64,000 bases of DNA from Candidatus Methylacidithermus pantelleriae. GTDB lineage: Bacteria > Verrucomicrobiota > Verrucomicrobiia > Methylacidiphilales > Methylacidiphilaceae. A program made the position numbers and the translations under genes. Location: contig NZ_CAJNOB010000001.1 of NCBI RefSeq assembly GCF_905250085.1, positions 252,624-316,623 of the forward strand, read 5' to 3'. This document shows, piece by piece, positions 1-8,940 of this stretch. The notes below the pieces were generated by a model, which was given only the letters and a program-made list of their open reading frames with translations, had not been told where the DNA came from and searched no databases. Position 1 is the first letter of the stretch. Each line of letters starts with the position of its first letter.

Positions 1-234
1 TTGCGTGCGACGGAACGATTCTGGGTCCTTTTCCCTATCCCGGTGGTCGCCAGCGCTCGAACGCTTGCTTGGCTTTTGGTGGCCTTTGAAGCCCTTTGCC
101 AGCTGTTCCATTGGATGCCCCAGGTGGCCCATTCAGCTCACCTGGGAGGGGCGATTTTCGGTTATCTTTTTGTCCGGCTCCTCCCTCTGACTCCTCCTTG
201 GCAGGTGCCCTCCTACCAAGCCCAGGCACGATGA
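1..234 (+). CDS. Rhomboid family intramembrane serine protease, C-terminal fragment (cut by window edge)
   Basis: Only the last ~77 codons are inside the window; the catalytic Ser part lies upstream. The visible part has two hydrophobic helices, and the second begins with the motif AHSAHLGGAIFGYLF. This matches the last core helix of rhomboid proteases, where a His before the GG motif is the second catalytic residue. Rhomboids cleave transmembrane substrates inside the inner membrane. The stop TGA overlaps the start of the homoserine kinase gene in an ATGA arrangement, so the two genes are probably co-transcribed and translationally coupled. The family call rests on a short motif and membrane pattern only. 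Confidence 0.65.
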   Translation: MRATERFWVLFPIPVVASARTLAWLLVAFEALCQLFHWMPQVAHSAHLGGAIFGYLFVRLLPLTPPWQVPSYQAQAR

Positions 235-1142
235 GGGAGGCGAAGCGAAAGGACTGGGGACGGGAAGTCCGTTCCGTGTGGGTGCGGGTTCCGGCGAGCA
301 CAGCGAACCTGGGCCCCGGGTTCGATACTTTGGGGTTGGGCTTGGCCCTGTATAACGTTTTTCGGGTTGAGCGTAATGATCCGGGCTCCATCTCCCCTCC
401 CGAACTCCCTCCTCTTGTTCGCCAGGTAGCGGAACTTTTTTTTGTGCAATCCCAAACGGAGGCTTTTCCCTTCCAGTGGAATTGCGTGCAACAAGAAATC
501 CCTCTGGCTCGAGGGCTCGGGAGTAGCGCTGCCGCGCGGGTAGCCGTTCTTGCGGCTCTGGTCAAGCTTGCGGGGATTGCGTGGAACCGGGAGCAACTGG
601 CCCGCTGGGCGGCCCAGCTGGAAGGGCATCCTGATAACGCGCTGCCTTGCGCACTGGGCGGGTTTGTCGCTTCTACGTCGGGAGGGGCGCGCTTTTTACG
701 AATCCCGCTTCCCAAGCATTTTCGTGTCGTGCTTTTTATCCCCTCCCAGGAGCTCTCCACGGAGAGTGCGCGAAAAGTTCTCCCTGCGGCCATTCCGCTC
801 ACTGACGCTGTGTCGAACCTAGGGAGGGCGGTTGTACTGGCTGGTCAATTCTTTGGGAGAAAGTGGCAATTAAGCCCAGATCTTTTCGAGGATGTTTGGC
901 ACCAGCCTGTCCGCACACGCCTGCTTCCCTACTGGGAAGCCATAAAAAAAGCGGCTCTAGAGGCTGGAGCTCAGGGTTTTTGGTTGAGCGGTTCTGGGCC
1001 CACTCTTGCCGCCTTGGCCATGCGAAACACCCGGAGAGTGAAAGAGGCCATGGCGGAAGCCGCCTCGCGCCAACGCGTTTGCGGGCAAGTCCAGGTGGTG
1101 GGCCCCGATAACTCTGGCGTGCGGATCCTTCGGGTCGCATGA
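231..1142 (+). CDS. thrB: Homoserine kinase (GHMP family)
   Basis: Phosphorylates L-homoserine with ATP to O-phosphohomoserine in cytoplasmic threonine synthesis. The 303-aa protein has the N-terminal GHMP motif PASTANLGPGFD (residues 21-32) and the ATP-binding loop PLARGLGSSAAA around residue 90, which identify ThrB within the GHMP kinases. Length is normal for the family. The frame is open from position 96, but the ATG at 231 is preferred: it overlaps the rhomboid stop codon as ATGA and starts just before the conserved domain. A hairpin with a T-run follows about 80 bp downstream. Confidence 0.93.
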   Translation: MREAKRKDWGREVRSVWVRVPASTANLGPGFDTLGLGLALYNVFRVERNDPGSISPPELPPLVRQVAELFFVQSQTEAFPFQWNCVQQEIPLARGLGSSAAARVAVLAALVKLAGIAWNREQLARWAAQLEGHPDNALPCALGGFVASTSGGARFLRIPLPKHFRVVLFIPSQELSTESARKVLPAAIPLTDAVSNLGRAVVLAGQFFGRKWQLSPDLFEDVWHQPVRTRLLPYWEAIKKAALEAGAQGFWLSGSGPTLAALAMRNTRRVKEAMAEAASRQRVCGQVQVVGPDNSGVRILRVA

Positions 1143-1221
1143 ACCGGGCCAACGAGCGCTTCGGAATAGAAAAGCGTTTCGGGCACGCGTTTTCTCCAAG
1201 CACCGCAGAGATTCTACCAAG

Positions 1222-1266
1222 AGGCTGCCGAAGCTCTGCTTGCGATACCCGTTGGCAGCTTTTTTA
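1222..1266 (+). terminator. Probable rho-independent terminator after thrB
   Basis: GCTGCC at 1224-1229 can pair with GGCAGC at 1254-1259, followed directly by a run of six T. The 24-nt loop is long, but the T-run and position after thrB fit intrinsic termination. The minus-strand ParA-like gene ends at 1284 on the other side. Confidence 0.5.
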
Positions 1267-1283
1267 ACGGTCAAAAGATGGCG

Positions 1284-1991
1284 CTAGAGGAAATCGGCTG
1301 CCTTCTCCAGCTGCTCGAAAGCTGAACGCAGAAAGGTCTTGACCCTTTGGCGCGTCCCCAAATCGAGCCGATCGTCCATGGTAGCAGCTCTCCAAGCAAG
1401 GTTCTCCGCGTCGACTTGTAAGAAGGCAGGGCTTGCCAGTGCGGGTAGGCTGATCTCCACCGACCGGTACCGCTTGAGGAGACTGGGAGCCCGGCTCCGA
1501 TCATACAGGCCAAAGGCGTCCTGGCCAAAGTACTGGTTTTTGACCACCACGTACTTGGCCTTGTCTTTGAGACTTTCAAGCGTTTGACACACAATGTCGA
1601 TCGAATCTTGGAGCGGTCCGATGACCAAAGCCACCGTGAGGGTAAAGGGAAGCTCGTCCTGCAACGCGAGAAGATCCACATCGTCCATCCAACGCTGCAC
1701 GAGTTCTCCGCTGCGGGCTCCTAGATCCACGATAAGCCGATCGTAGGGCTTGGTTAGCCCTGATAGGATCGAGTCAATGCTTTGCACTTGGTAAAGCGAA
1801 ACCGTGCTCACCCGGTCTTTGTAACAACGAAATAGGGGACCTCGGTTGGCATCACAGTCGTATCCATGCCAGGGAATAAAGTGTTCCGTATAAAACTCCG
1901 CCAGGGTACGGGCAAAAGTGCTTTTGCCGACACCCCCTTTTTCCCCGTGAACTAGGATTAACCGTTTACCCTCGGTTTTATGGGTCGTCAT
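1284..1991 (-). CDS. Orphan ParA/MinD-like P-loop ATPase
   Basis: A 235-aa protein with a deviant Walker A motif GEKGGVGKST at residues 16-25, typical of the ParA/MinD/SIMIBI class, and a hydrophobic strand ending in VDLGARSG that would be the Walker A' or switch region. The start at 1991 is chosen over the upstream in-frame start at 2081 because AAAGGAGGGAG sits at proper distance before it and the conserved domain starts soon after. No ParB, DNA-binding partner or plasmid gene lies next to it, so a role in chromosome or plasmid segregation cannot be assumed. It might position a membrane complex or derive from a mobile element. The fold is clear; the job is unknown. Confidence 0.75.
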   Translation of the reverse strand: MTTHKTEGKRLILVHGEKGGVGKSTFARTLAEFYTEHFIPWHGYDCDANRGPLFRCYKDRVSTVSLYQVQSIDSILSGLTKPYDRLIVDLGARSGELVQRWMDDVDLLALQDELPFTLTVALVIGPLQDSIDIVCQTLESLKDKAKYVVVKNQYFGQDAFGLYDRSRAPSLLKRYRSVEISLPALASPAFLQVDAENLAWRAATMDDRLDLGTRQRVKTFLRSAFEQLEKAADFL

Positions 1992-2269
1992 AGCTTTTTT
2001 CTCCCTCCTTTCCTTTGGATTACCCCGATCCTTCCGGCGGCGAGGGTTGTGTTTTTGAGTCCCGGGGGGCTTTCGGCTCAAGGTTTTCTCCTTCTAGCTA
2101 AGCCAAATCCCTCAAAGCTGGCGACGGGAACGTGAGGAAAAAATGCCTGCCATTGTGATTTTGCCTCCTTGCCTGCCGGTTTGCGGGATCCTCCGTGTCA
2201 TGATCGCCCTGCTTCAACCCGTGTCAAGAAGCTTGCTGCAGGAAGAGGGGGCTGGTCGCACCAATGGGT

Positions 2270-2295
2270 AAAAAAGCCCAGGGGCGTCTCTGGGC
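2270..2295 (-). terminator. Rho-independent terminator for the HD hydrolase gene
   Basis: Read on the minus strand, GCCCAG and CTGGGC (2290-2295 and 2276-2281) form a 6-bp stem with an 8-nt loop followed by TTTTTT. It lies about 110 bp after the stop of the minus-strand gene at 2404. Confidence 0.7.
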
Positions 2296-2320
2296 CTGTC
2301 AGGGGAGAAACGCGGAACAT

Positions 2321-2346
2321 CTCCCGCTCGGGAGGGGAGCTTTTTT
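2321..2346 (+). terminator. Plus-oriented hairpin with T-run, no gene upstream
   Basis: CTCCCG (2321-2326) pairs with CGGGAG (2329-2334); after six more bases comes a run of six T at 2341-2346. No plus-strand protein gene precedes it. The gap between stem and T-run weakens the terminator call; it could end a small untranslated RNA. Confidence 0.3.
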
Positions 2347-2403
2347 CCCTTCTTTCTCATTGCGGGATTTCTTTGATAGGCAGACCCCCGAGGGAACATG
2401 GGG

Positions 2404-3003
2404 TTACCCCTTGTCCGGTGCCATGGCCATGGGGCTAGGAGCAAAGTCCTGCCCGAGGGGGGTTTGTAAGTTTCCCAATTTGGCCAAGGAGGATAAAAGC
2501 TCTAAAAGCTGCTGTCGCCCTTTGGCTAGCCCTTCTTTCCCTTGCGTGACACCCACAATCCATTGGGCTTGAGCTTGAATCTTGGCAAAGGAAGGGGAAT
2601 TGGGGTCCGATTCGGAAAGATTGTCATATACGTCGGCCAGCTTAACCGCCCAGGCTTGCCAAGGGGCCTCTAGGAGCCGGGCGCGGTATTCGGTTTCCCT
2701 TTGGGGCTCGGGAACTCGGGCGTCCTTGCTTAAGATGGATACAAGGTCGGCAATTTCCCTGCCAAACTCTTGGGCTAGCTCATCATAGTCGGTACGGGTG
2801 TCCTCGAGAGTGTCATGAAGAATGGCAGCGCAGAGGGCACGTTCATCCGAAATCCCAAATAGGTGCAAAAGCACCACGGCAACGCGAAGAGGATGGGCGA
2901 TGTAGGGGGTTTTGCCGTCCTTACGGAACTGCCCTCGATGTTTTCTTGCTGCAAAGGAAACGGCCTTTTGCCACAGCCACGCAAAGCGATCTTGTTCCTT
3001 CAT
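2404..3003 (-). CDS. HD-domain hydrolase, RelA/SpoT-type ((p)ppGpp hydrolase-like)
   Basis: A 199-aa single-domain protein. It carries the HD signature in order: a His near residue 22 (KHRGQF), PYIAHPLRVA near 33-42, and ILHDTLEDT near 62-70, the pattern of the SpoT hydrolase domain and of small alarmone hydrolases such as MESH1. The family is metal-dependent and commonly removes pyrophosphate from ppGpp, but there is no synthetase or TGS domain here, so the substrate is inferred. The frame is open to 3138; the ATG at 3003 is preferred because homology-like sequence begins there, though no strong ribosome-binding site is visible. Confidence 0.75.
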   Translation of the reverse strand: MKEQDRFAWLWQKAVSFAARKHRGQFRKDGKTPYIAHPLRVAVVLLHLFGISDERALCAAILHDTLEDTRTDYDELAQEFGREIADLVSILSKDARVPEPQRETEYRARLLEAPWQAWAVKLADVYDNLSESDPNSPSFAKIQAQAQWIVGVTQGKEGLAKGRQQLLELLSSLAKLGNLQTPLGQDFAPSPMAMAPDKG

Positions 3004-3385
3004 GGTAACAAAGGTAGGCTTAGTTTGGCTTTCGGCCAGTTCCGCCGTGGCCCCTTTTTCTGTCCGAGGATGGAACGGCCGGTGGTGTTTGTGGCCTCCA
3101 ACGGGTTTTTGCAAAAATTCGGTGAAGAAAAGAGGCAAGACTTTTTTGGTTTTTGGTGGGGTGCATGAGCCGGGCGACTCTTGGAACCCAAGCGGAAACC
3201 CAGGGATGGGCCAGTGGGAAACCCATGGAGGCCGCGGCTAGGGACTCTAGGTAATCGGCTTTGGCTCCGGTTCACGGAGGAGTGGAAGGGGTGAAACGAA
3301 ATCTGGGTCGCTAGCCAGGGGGGTGGTGGTCACGAGCATCCTAGGGTAAAATACCCCTATCGGTCGAAATGTTTCCTTTTTTCGT
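3004..3385. other. Intergenic region between divergent HD hydrolase and uvrA genes
   Basis: About 380 bp that must hold the promoters of both divergent genes. Open frames here show no recognisable protein features. No SOS-box-like palindrome was confidently seen upstream of uvrA. Confidence 0.4.
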
Positions 3386-6244
3386 ATGTCTTTCGATGTC
3401 ATTCGTGTGCAGGGGGCTCGGGAGCACAACTTGCAGAACCTGAGCCTTTCGATTCCGAAAAATCGCCTCGTCGTTCTTACTGGGGTTAGTGGTTCGGGTA
3501 AGTCCTCCCTTGCTTTTGATACCCTTTATGCGGAAGGGCAACGGCGCTATATGGAGAGCCTTTCGGCCGATGCGCGGGTTTGGCTTGGGCAGCTCCAGAA
3601 ACCTGAGGTGGACTATATCGAGGGGATACCTCCGGCGATTGCGATCGGTCAAAACGCCTACGCTGGGACGAGTCCCCGGGCCACCGTGGCAACAGCCACG
3701 GAGATCTACGATGTGTTGCGAATTCTCTTTGCGCATTGTGGGACCCCGCACGATCCTAGCACCGGAAGAGAGCTTCGTCGCTACACGGTGAGCGAAATTG
3801 TGGATCGGATTGTTGGGGAATCGTCCCAGACGCTGGTCCAGATTCTGGCTCCGGTGGTCGAAGGACAAAAAGGCCAATTCCGGGATGTAGTCGAGCGGCT
3901 CCGGCGAGAGGGATTTTTACGAGCGCGAATCGACGGCCAGTGGGTGCTCTTAGAAGAAGTCCGTGGATTGGCCAAGGGCCGGGCTCATACGATTGAGGTA
4001 GTGGTCGACCGGCTCCGTGTCTCTCCGCAGGCCCGCTTGCGGCTTGCAGACTCGGTCGAGCTGGCTCTTCGCCTCGGTGGGGGAAGGGTCCGCGTGGTGG
4101 TGGGTGAGGAGGGGCCAGAGGCCAAGGAGTGGCTTGCCTCCGTTTTGCCCTTTGATCCGCAGACAGGATTTTGTTTTGGTGAGCTTACCCCTCGTCATTT
4201 TTCGTTTAACAATCCGTTGGGGGCTTGTGAGGCGTGTCATGGGTTAGGTACAGAGCTTGTAGTGGATGCGGACGCTCTGATTTCCGATCCTCGAGCTCCC
4301 TTGTCTGAACTTCCGTTTGCGCCGCTAGCCGAGTTGCCGAAGGGGATCCGGGTGGCGTATGGCACAGCCATTCGGGAGCTGGCGGCTCGATATGGAGAGC
4401 GTTGGGATCGATCGTGGGAGGATTGTTCGTTGGAGTTTCGCCGGTGTGTTCTTTGGGGAGAAAACGATTCAAAGGCTTCCCAGGACTCGGCAACGGCAAA
4501 GGAGCACGGGTGGGAAGGGCTTGTGGGGGCGCTGGCGAGACTGTACCGGGAAGCTCGCTCCTCCTTCATCCAGCGGAAGCTTGAGCCCTACCTTTCCCCC
4601 GCCCCCTGTTCCCGGTGTGGAGGGACGCGTCTTAAATCAGAGATCCGGGCGGTGACTGTAGCCAGTCGCGGCTTTGGTCCCATGGGGATCGGGGAGGTTG
4701 TGGGCTTAACGGTTCGCAAAGCTTGCCAGTGGGTCGAGGGACTCTTTTGGGAAGAGGGCGGGCAGGGAAATAAGGCTGGCCGGGAACTGCAGGCCCAGCT
4801 CCGGAAGCGGTTGCGTCTTTTGGAGGAAATCGGGCTTGGGTATCTGACGTTGGATCGGCCGCTTTCGAGTCTTTCGGGAGGAGAACTCCAGCGGATTCGG
4901 ATCGCCTCCCAGCTAGGCTCGCAATTGAGCGGGGTTCTGTATGTGCTGGATGAACCTTCCATCGGGCTGCATCCCAGGGATCACTACCGGCTTTTGTCGG
5001 TCTTGCGCCAGATACGCGATTTAGGGAACACGGTCATTGTTGTGGAACATGATGAAGAGACAATCCGGGCTTCGGATTACATCATAGAGCTGGGCCCTAA
5101 GGCGGGATCGCAAGGGGGAAGAGTCGTAGCCTGCGGGACCCCGCAGGAACTCCAAAGCAATCCTCGCTCGCTCACGGGAGCCCTGCTTCGAGGCGAACTC
5201 CGCATGACTCCCCCTATCGAGCGAAAGAAACCCCAAGCTTCGCTACGGGTCATTGGCGCCAAGGAACACAACCTAAAGAATCTCACGGTTGCTTTCCCTT
5301 TGGGGCTCTTTACGTGTGTGACCGGGGTGAGCGGTTCAGGGAAAAGCACGCTGGTGATGGACGTTTTGGCCCGTGGTCTTTTCCGGCGTCTTTGCGGGGG
5401 CCGCGAACGCCCGGGAGCCCACGAGGCCATGGAGGGAGTTGAGCACATTGACCGGGTGATCGTCGTGGATCAGTCACCCATCGGTCGAAGCCCGCGTTCC
5501 AATGCTCTGTCCTATTGCGGGATTTTGGAACCCATTCGAGAGCTATTCGCTCAGGTTCCCGCTGCTCGGGTTCGGGGGTACGGACCGAGCCGGTTCAGTT
5601 TTAACCTGGCCGGCGGGCGATGCGAACGATGTCGCGGGGAAGGGTTCGTTCGGATCGAGATGACCTTGCTTCCCCCTATGGAGGTCCTTTGTGACCATTG
5701 CCAGGGGCGGCGGTTTAACCGCGAAACTCTCGAAATCACCTACAAGGGAAAAAATATCGCTGACGTTTTAGACCTGACCGTAGAGGAAGCTTTGGAGTTT
5801 TTCCGCAATGTTCCTCGTGTCCGAGAGAAACTTTCGGTGTTAGCGGAGATGGGGCTGGGGTATTTACGGCTTGGCCAACCTGCCAGCACCCTTTCGGGAG
5901 GGGAAGCCCAGCGACTGAAACTAGCCACGGAACTTTCCAAGCGTTCGACCGGCAGAACGGTCTACCTCATGGACGAACCCACCACCGGGCTTCATCAGGC
6001 GGACATCCAGAAGCTGCTTGAGGTCATTCGGAGACTTCGCGATTTAGGAAACACGGTGATTGTCATCGAACATCACCTCGAAGTCATCCAGTGCGCCGAC
6101 TATGTGATCGATCTTGGTCCAGAGGCAGGTGAGGAGGGAGGGGAAATAGTGGCCCAGGGGACCCCTGAGGAAATAGCGGCTCATCCAGGGAGTATCACGG
6201 GACAATGGTTACGCAAAGTCATGGCATGCCCCGGCCCGAAGTAA
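3386..6244 (+). CDS. uvrA: Excinuclease ABC subunit A
   Basis: The damage-recognition ATPase of nucleotide excision repair, acting as a dimer with UvrB. The 952 aa include Walker A GVSGSGKS at 33-40 and again near 645-652, two signatures LSGGELQR and LSGGEAQR, and two Walker B segments LDEPSIGLH and MDEPTTGLH. The C-terminal zinc module (CERC ... CDHC) is intact. In the first zinc module the second pair (CEAC, near 281) is present, but the usual CPxC pair before it reads DPQTGFC (about 255-262), so this site looks incomplete. Length and domain order are otherwise those of canonical UvrA. The 3' end overlaps the next gene. Confidence 0.96.
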   Translation: MSFDVIRVQGAREHNLQNLSLSIPKNRLVVLTGVSGSGKSSLAFDTLYAEGQRRYMESLSADARVWLGQLQKPEVDYIEGIPPAIAIGQNAYAGTSPRATVATATEIYDVLRILFAHCGTPHDPSTGRELRRYTVSEIVDRIVGESSQTLVQILAPVVEGQKGQFRDVVERLRREGFLRARIDGQWVLLEEVRGLAKGRAHTIEVVVDRLRVSPQARLRLADSVELALRLGGGRVRVVVGEEGPEAKEWLASVLPFDPQTGFCFGELTPRHFSFNNPLGACEACHGLGTELVVDADALISDPRAPLSELPFAPLAELPKGIRVAYGTAIRELAARYGERWDRSWEDCSLEFRRCVLWGENDSKASQDSATAKEHGWEGLVGALARLYREARSSFIQRKLEPYLSPAPCSRCGGTRLKSEIRAVTVASRGFGPMGIGEVVGLTVRKACQWVEGLFWEEGGQGNKAGRELQAQLRKRLRLLEEIGLGYLTLDRPLSSLSGGELQRIRIASQLGSQLSGVLYVLDEPSIGLHPRDHYRLLSVLRQIRDLGNTVIVVEHDEETIRASDYIIELGPKAGSQGGRVVACGTPQELQSNPRSLTGALLRGELRMTPPIERKKPQASLRVIGAKEHNLKNLTVAFPLGLFTCVTGVSGSGKSTLVMDVLARGLFRRLCGGRERPGAHEAMEGVEHIDRVIVVDQSPIGRSPRSNALSYCGILEPIRELFAQVPAARVRGYGPSRFSFNLAGGRCERCRGEGFVRIEMTLLPPMEVLCDHCQGRRFNRETLEITYKGKNIADVLDLTVEEALEFFRNVPRVREKLSVLAEMGLGYLRLGQPASTLSGGEAQRLKLATELSKRSTGRTVYLMDEPTTGLHQADIQKLLEVIRRLRDLGNTVIVIEHHLEVIQCADYVIDLGPEAGEEGGEIVAQGTPEEIAAHPGSITGQWLRKVMACPGPK

Positions 6245-8763
6245 AAAAGGCTCCCATCCAGTCGAAAGGGCGATGTTGGATGCTCTTTCTTGCGATCGGG
6301 GGGATTCTGAGCTCTTGGGCCTATCCCGCTGATCTTTCCCAAGAGCGTCTTAAGGAGCAAGCCTTTTGGACGCTCGCTCACGGCCTTTTTGACCGGACGC
6401 TTGCCTATGCTGAGAGATATTTGCGGCAATTTCCCCATACGCGAGCCGCTGCGGAGGTCCAGTTAGCCCAGGCTCAGGCTCTTTATTTTTCCAAGGAGCC
6501 GCGGGAGGCACTTCGGGTGCTATCTCGGCCTCGCGGAGAGGTTCCGGCTGAGCTTCGGAGTCAATGGAGCTGGTGGCAACTTCAAAGTTTGGCTGCCTGT
6601 GGGAAATGGGATGAGGCAGAGCAGCTCGCACAGGGAGTTCTTGCGAAAGTTGCTTCGGAAGAGGAAAAGCAAAAGTGGTCTTATGCCCTGGCATGGATCT
6701 TCTGGCAGCAAGGAAAAAAGGAACAAGCTAAGGAAGCGCTTCAAAAGCTAGCTTTGGGCTCAAGTGGTTGGAGTAAAAAAGCCCTTTTGGATCTCGGGCG
6801 GATCGAGATCGAGGACGGGGAAAAAGAGCTGGCTCGAAGCCGGTTTGAACGGCTGGCTCAAACGGCCCCTGGTAACAACCCGGTGCACGAAGCCTGGTTC
6901 TGGCTTGGGGAACTGGATCGAGACGCGGGAAAACTGGAGCAAGCCATCCAATGGCAAAAGAAATTCCTTGAGGAAGCGACCCCCGCGGAGCGGCAATTTC
7001 GCCTCGCGGCCGCTTATTCGCTTGGGAAAAGTCTTCTGGCCGTGGGAGAGCCCGAAAAAGCTATGGACTTTTTGGAAGGGATCCTCTTCCACACCCCGGG
7101 AATACGAGCCAGTTCTTTGGGCTGGGCTCTTGCGGAGCTTTACGTCCAAACGGCACGGGAATCGGCAACGGTCGCGATGCGATGGGGGAGATGGGAGGAA
7201 GTTTTGCCCCAGTTGGACGCAGACGGCAGAGTTTGGATCGACTGGTTACGGTTGCGCCTGGCCATGGAAGATCCAAAGCTTGCAGCCTTTCTCGGTCCTA
7301 AGCGGCAAGCGCTTCTCGGTTGGCAACGGATTGTGGAGGAGGGGCTTCCCCCTTTTTGGAAGGCTTTCGGATACTACCAGTTAGCCATGGAGTGGCTCAA
7401 GCAAGGGGAAGCCGACCGGGCGCTGGAAGCCCTAGGTCAAGCCCAGGAGCTGGCTTCGCCCGCCCTAGCCGGTTATCCCCACTTTGTCATGGGGGAGATC
7501 CTTTTTGCCAAGGGTGTTTATGGCCGTGCGGCAGAGCATTATCGAGAGGCAGCCATTGAGGACCCTCGGTTGGGAGAGAAGGCTACGTTTAACTGGCTCG
7601 TCTCTCTAGCCAGGGGGGGTAAGGTAGAGGAGTTTGAAAAAGGCTACCAGATCTTTGTCCGGCGTTATCCCTCGAGCCAGCTTCTGGAACCGTTGGTATG
7701 TGAGCGTGCCGAGTTGTACCGCCGGTTGGGAAAGGACGCGTTGGCGGAACAAGCCTTCCGGGAGGGCCTTGCGCTGCCTGGCTTGGGAAAGAATCATCCG
7801 GGTCTCCTTTTGGCCCTCGGGGATCTCTTATTTGAGAACCGGCATTATCGAGAAGCCCGTGCGTGCTATCAAGAGGTGGCCCAAGCGGTCAAAGGGGGTG
7901 CTCAAAAAGAAGAGGCTCTCTACAAGGTGATCCTTTCCGCTTACTGGTCCGGGGAACTGGACGCGCGACAGGCACGAGATTCCCTTCTTTCTTGGGTTTC
8001 AACTCACAGCCACCATTCCATGGCGCCCATTGCCTTGTTTCAAGCAGGAGAACTGTCCCTTTTGGTCCAGGACCTGGTAGGTGCAGAGGCAGCTTTCGGG
8101 AAACTAGCGGTCGAATATCCTCAACACGAGCTTGCCGACGCTTCCCTCTACTGGGCTGCCAGGGCAAGTTTAGCCCGAGGAGATGGCTCTAACGCTCTAG
8201 CGCTTTTGGAAAAGATTCCTGAGGGCTCGTCGTGGAAGGCCCAGGCCCGGCTTTTGCAAGCACGGGTCTACCAGAATGCCGGCCAGTACCGGGTTGCTGC
8301 CGATCTTCTCCACAATCTTCTCCAGCAGGCGAAGGTGGACAATGCGGTCATGGCGGAGGCCCGCATGGCCGAGGGAGAGTGCCTGTTTGCTTTGGGAGAC
8401 TATAACAAAGCTGCGATCCTGTTTTCCCAGGCAGCCCAGTCTTCCTTTCTGGCTTCCGTACGGAGGGAAGAGGCTCTTTATAAAGAGGCAATGGCGCTGG
8501 ACAAGGAAGGAAGAAAAGAGGAGGCTTTGGAGCTATTTCTTGCCCTGCTAGAGGGGAAGGTGGGGGAGTCGGAAGCAAAGAGTTTTTTTTGGCGAGTGAA
8601 AGCCGGCCTGGAGGCGGCTTCCCTCCGTTTGGCAGCGAAGGATTGGGAGGGGGCCATTGCCGTTTATGAAGCGCTAGAAGAGCTGGGGGGTCCCACCCGG
8701 GAAGAGTTTCATCGGACTGTGATGACCTTGCGCAGGGAACATTTCGTCTTGCCCCAAAAGTAG
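6205..8763 (+). CDS. Large exported TPR-repeat protein
   Basis: An 852-aa protein whose body is tandem helix pairs rich in Ala, Leu, Glu and Tyr with TPR spacing, for example A..YPHFVMGEILFAKG.Y..A. An N-terminal hydrophobic stretch (about residues 25-42, ending SSWAYPADL) looks like a signal peptide, so the protein is probably periplasmic. Such proteins act as scaffolds in envelope assembly or surface-polymer secretion; no catalytic domain is visible. ATGs at 6205 and 6226 both lie inside the end of uvrA, so the two are likely translated from one message, an unusual pairing for a repair gene. The exact start is uncertain. Confidence 0.8.
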   Translation: MVTQSHGMPRPEVKKAPIQSKGRCWMLFLAIGGILSSWAYPADLSQERLKEQAFWTLAHGLFDRTLAYAERYLRQFPHTRAAAEVQLAQAQALYFSKEPREALRVLSRPRGEVPAELRSQWSWWQLQSLAACGKWDEAEQLAQGVLAKVASEEEKQKWSYALAWIFWQQGKKEQAKEALQKLALGSSGWSKKALLDLGRIEIEDGEKELARSRFERLAQTAPGNNPVHEAWFWLGELDRDAGKLEQAIQWQKKFLEEATPAERQFRLAAAYSLGKSLLAVGEPEKAMDFLEGILFHTPGIRASSLGWALAELYVQTARESATVAMRWGRWEEVLPQLDADGRVWIDWLRLRLAMEDPKLAAFLGPKRQALLGWQRIVEEGLPPFWKAFGYYQLAMEWLKQGEADRALEALGQAQELASPALAGYPHFVMGEILFAKGVYGRAAEHYREAAIEDPRLGEKATFNWLVSLARGGKVEEFEKGYQIFVRRYPSSQLLEPLVCERAELYRRLGKDALAEQAFREGLALPGLGKNHPGLLLALGDLLFENRHYREARACYQEVAQAVKGGAQKEEALYKVILSAYWSGELDARQARDSLLSWVSTHSHHSMAPIALFQAGELSLLVQDLVGAEAAFGKLAVEYPQHELADASLYWAARASLARGDGSNALALLEKIPEGSSWKAQARLLQARVYQNAGQYRVAADLLHNLLQQAKVDNAVMAEARMAEGECLFALGDYNKAAILFSQAAQSSFLASVRREEALYKEAMALDKEGRKEEALELFLALLEGKVGESEAKSFFWRVKAGLEAASLRLAAKDWEGAIAVYEALEELGGPTREEFHRTVMTLRREHFVLPQK

Positions 8764-8940
8764 TTTCCCTGATCCAAGCGGGCACCTTGGAAAGACTCGA
8801 CAAAGGGAGGAAATCCCAAAAGTTTGTGCTTCGGTCCTTTGCTCGCCGGTTTCCGGAGGCGGGGAGCTATTGGTCGGCGGGAAAAGCCTATTTTCACAGG
8901 GAGAGGCTGGGGTTACTCTTCTGGGTACAATTCCTTCGAG

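Larger units (their letters stand above)
1992..2403. other. Gene-free stretch with two terminator-like hairpins
   Basis: Between the ParA-like gene start and the HD-hydrolase stop (both minus strand). It holds a minus-strand terminator at 2270-2295 and a plus-oriented hairpin with T-run at 2321-2346. The purine-rich ribosome-binding site of the ParA-like gene lies near 1996-2010. No open frame here resembles a protein. Confidence 0.5.

Noticed and set aside
35-802. 255-codon minus-strand frame
   Set aside because: It lies fully opposite thrB and the rhomboid fragment and has no domain-like segment; a shadow frame.
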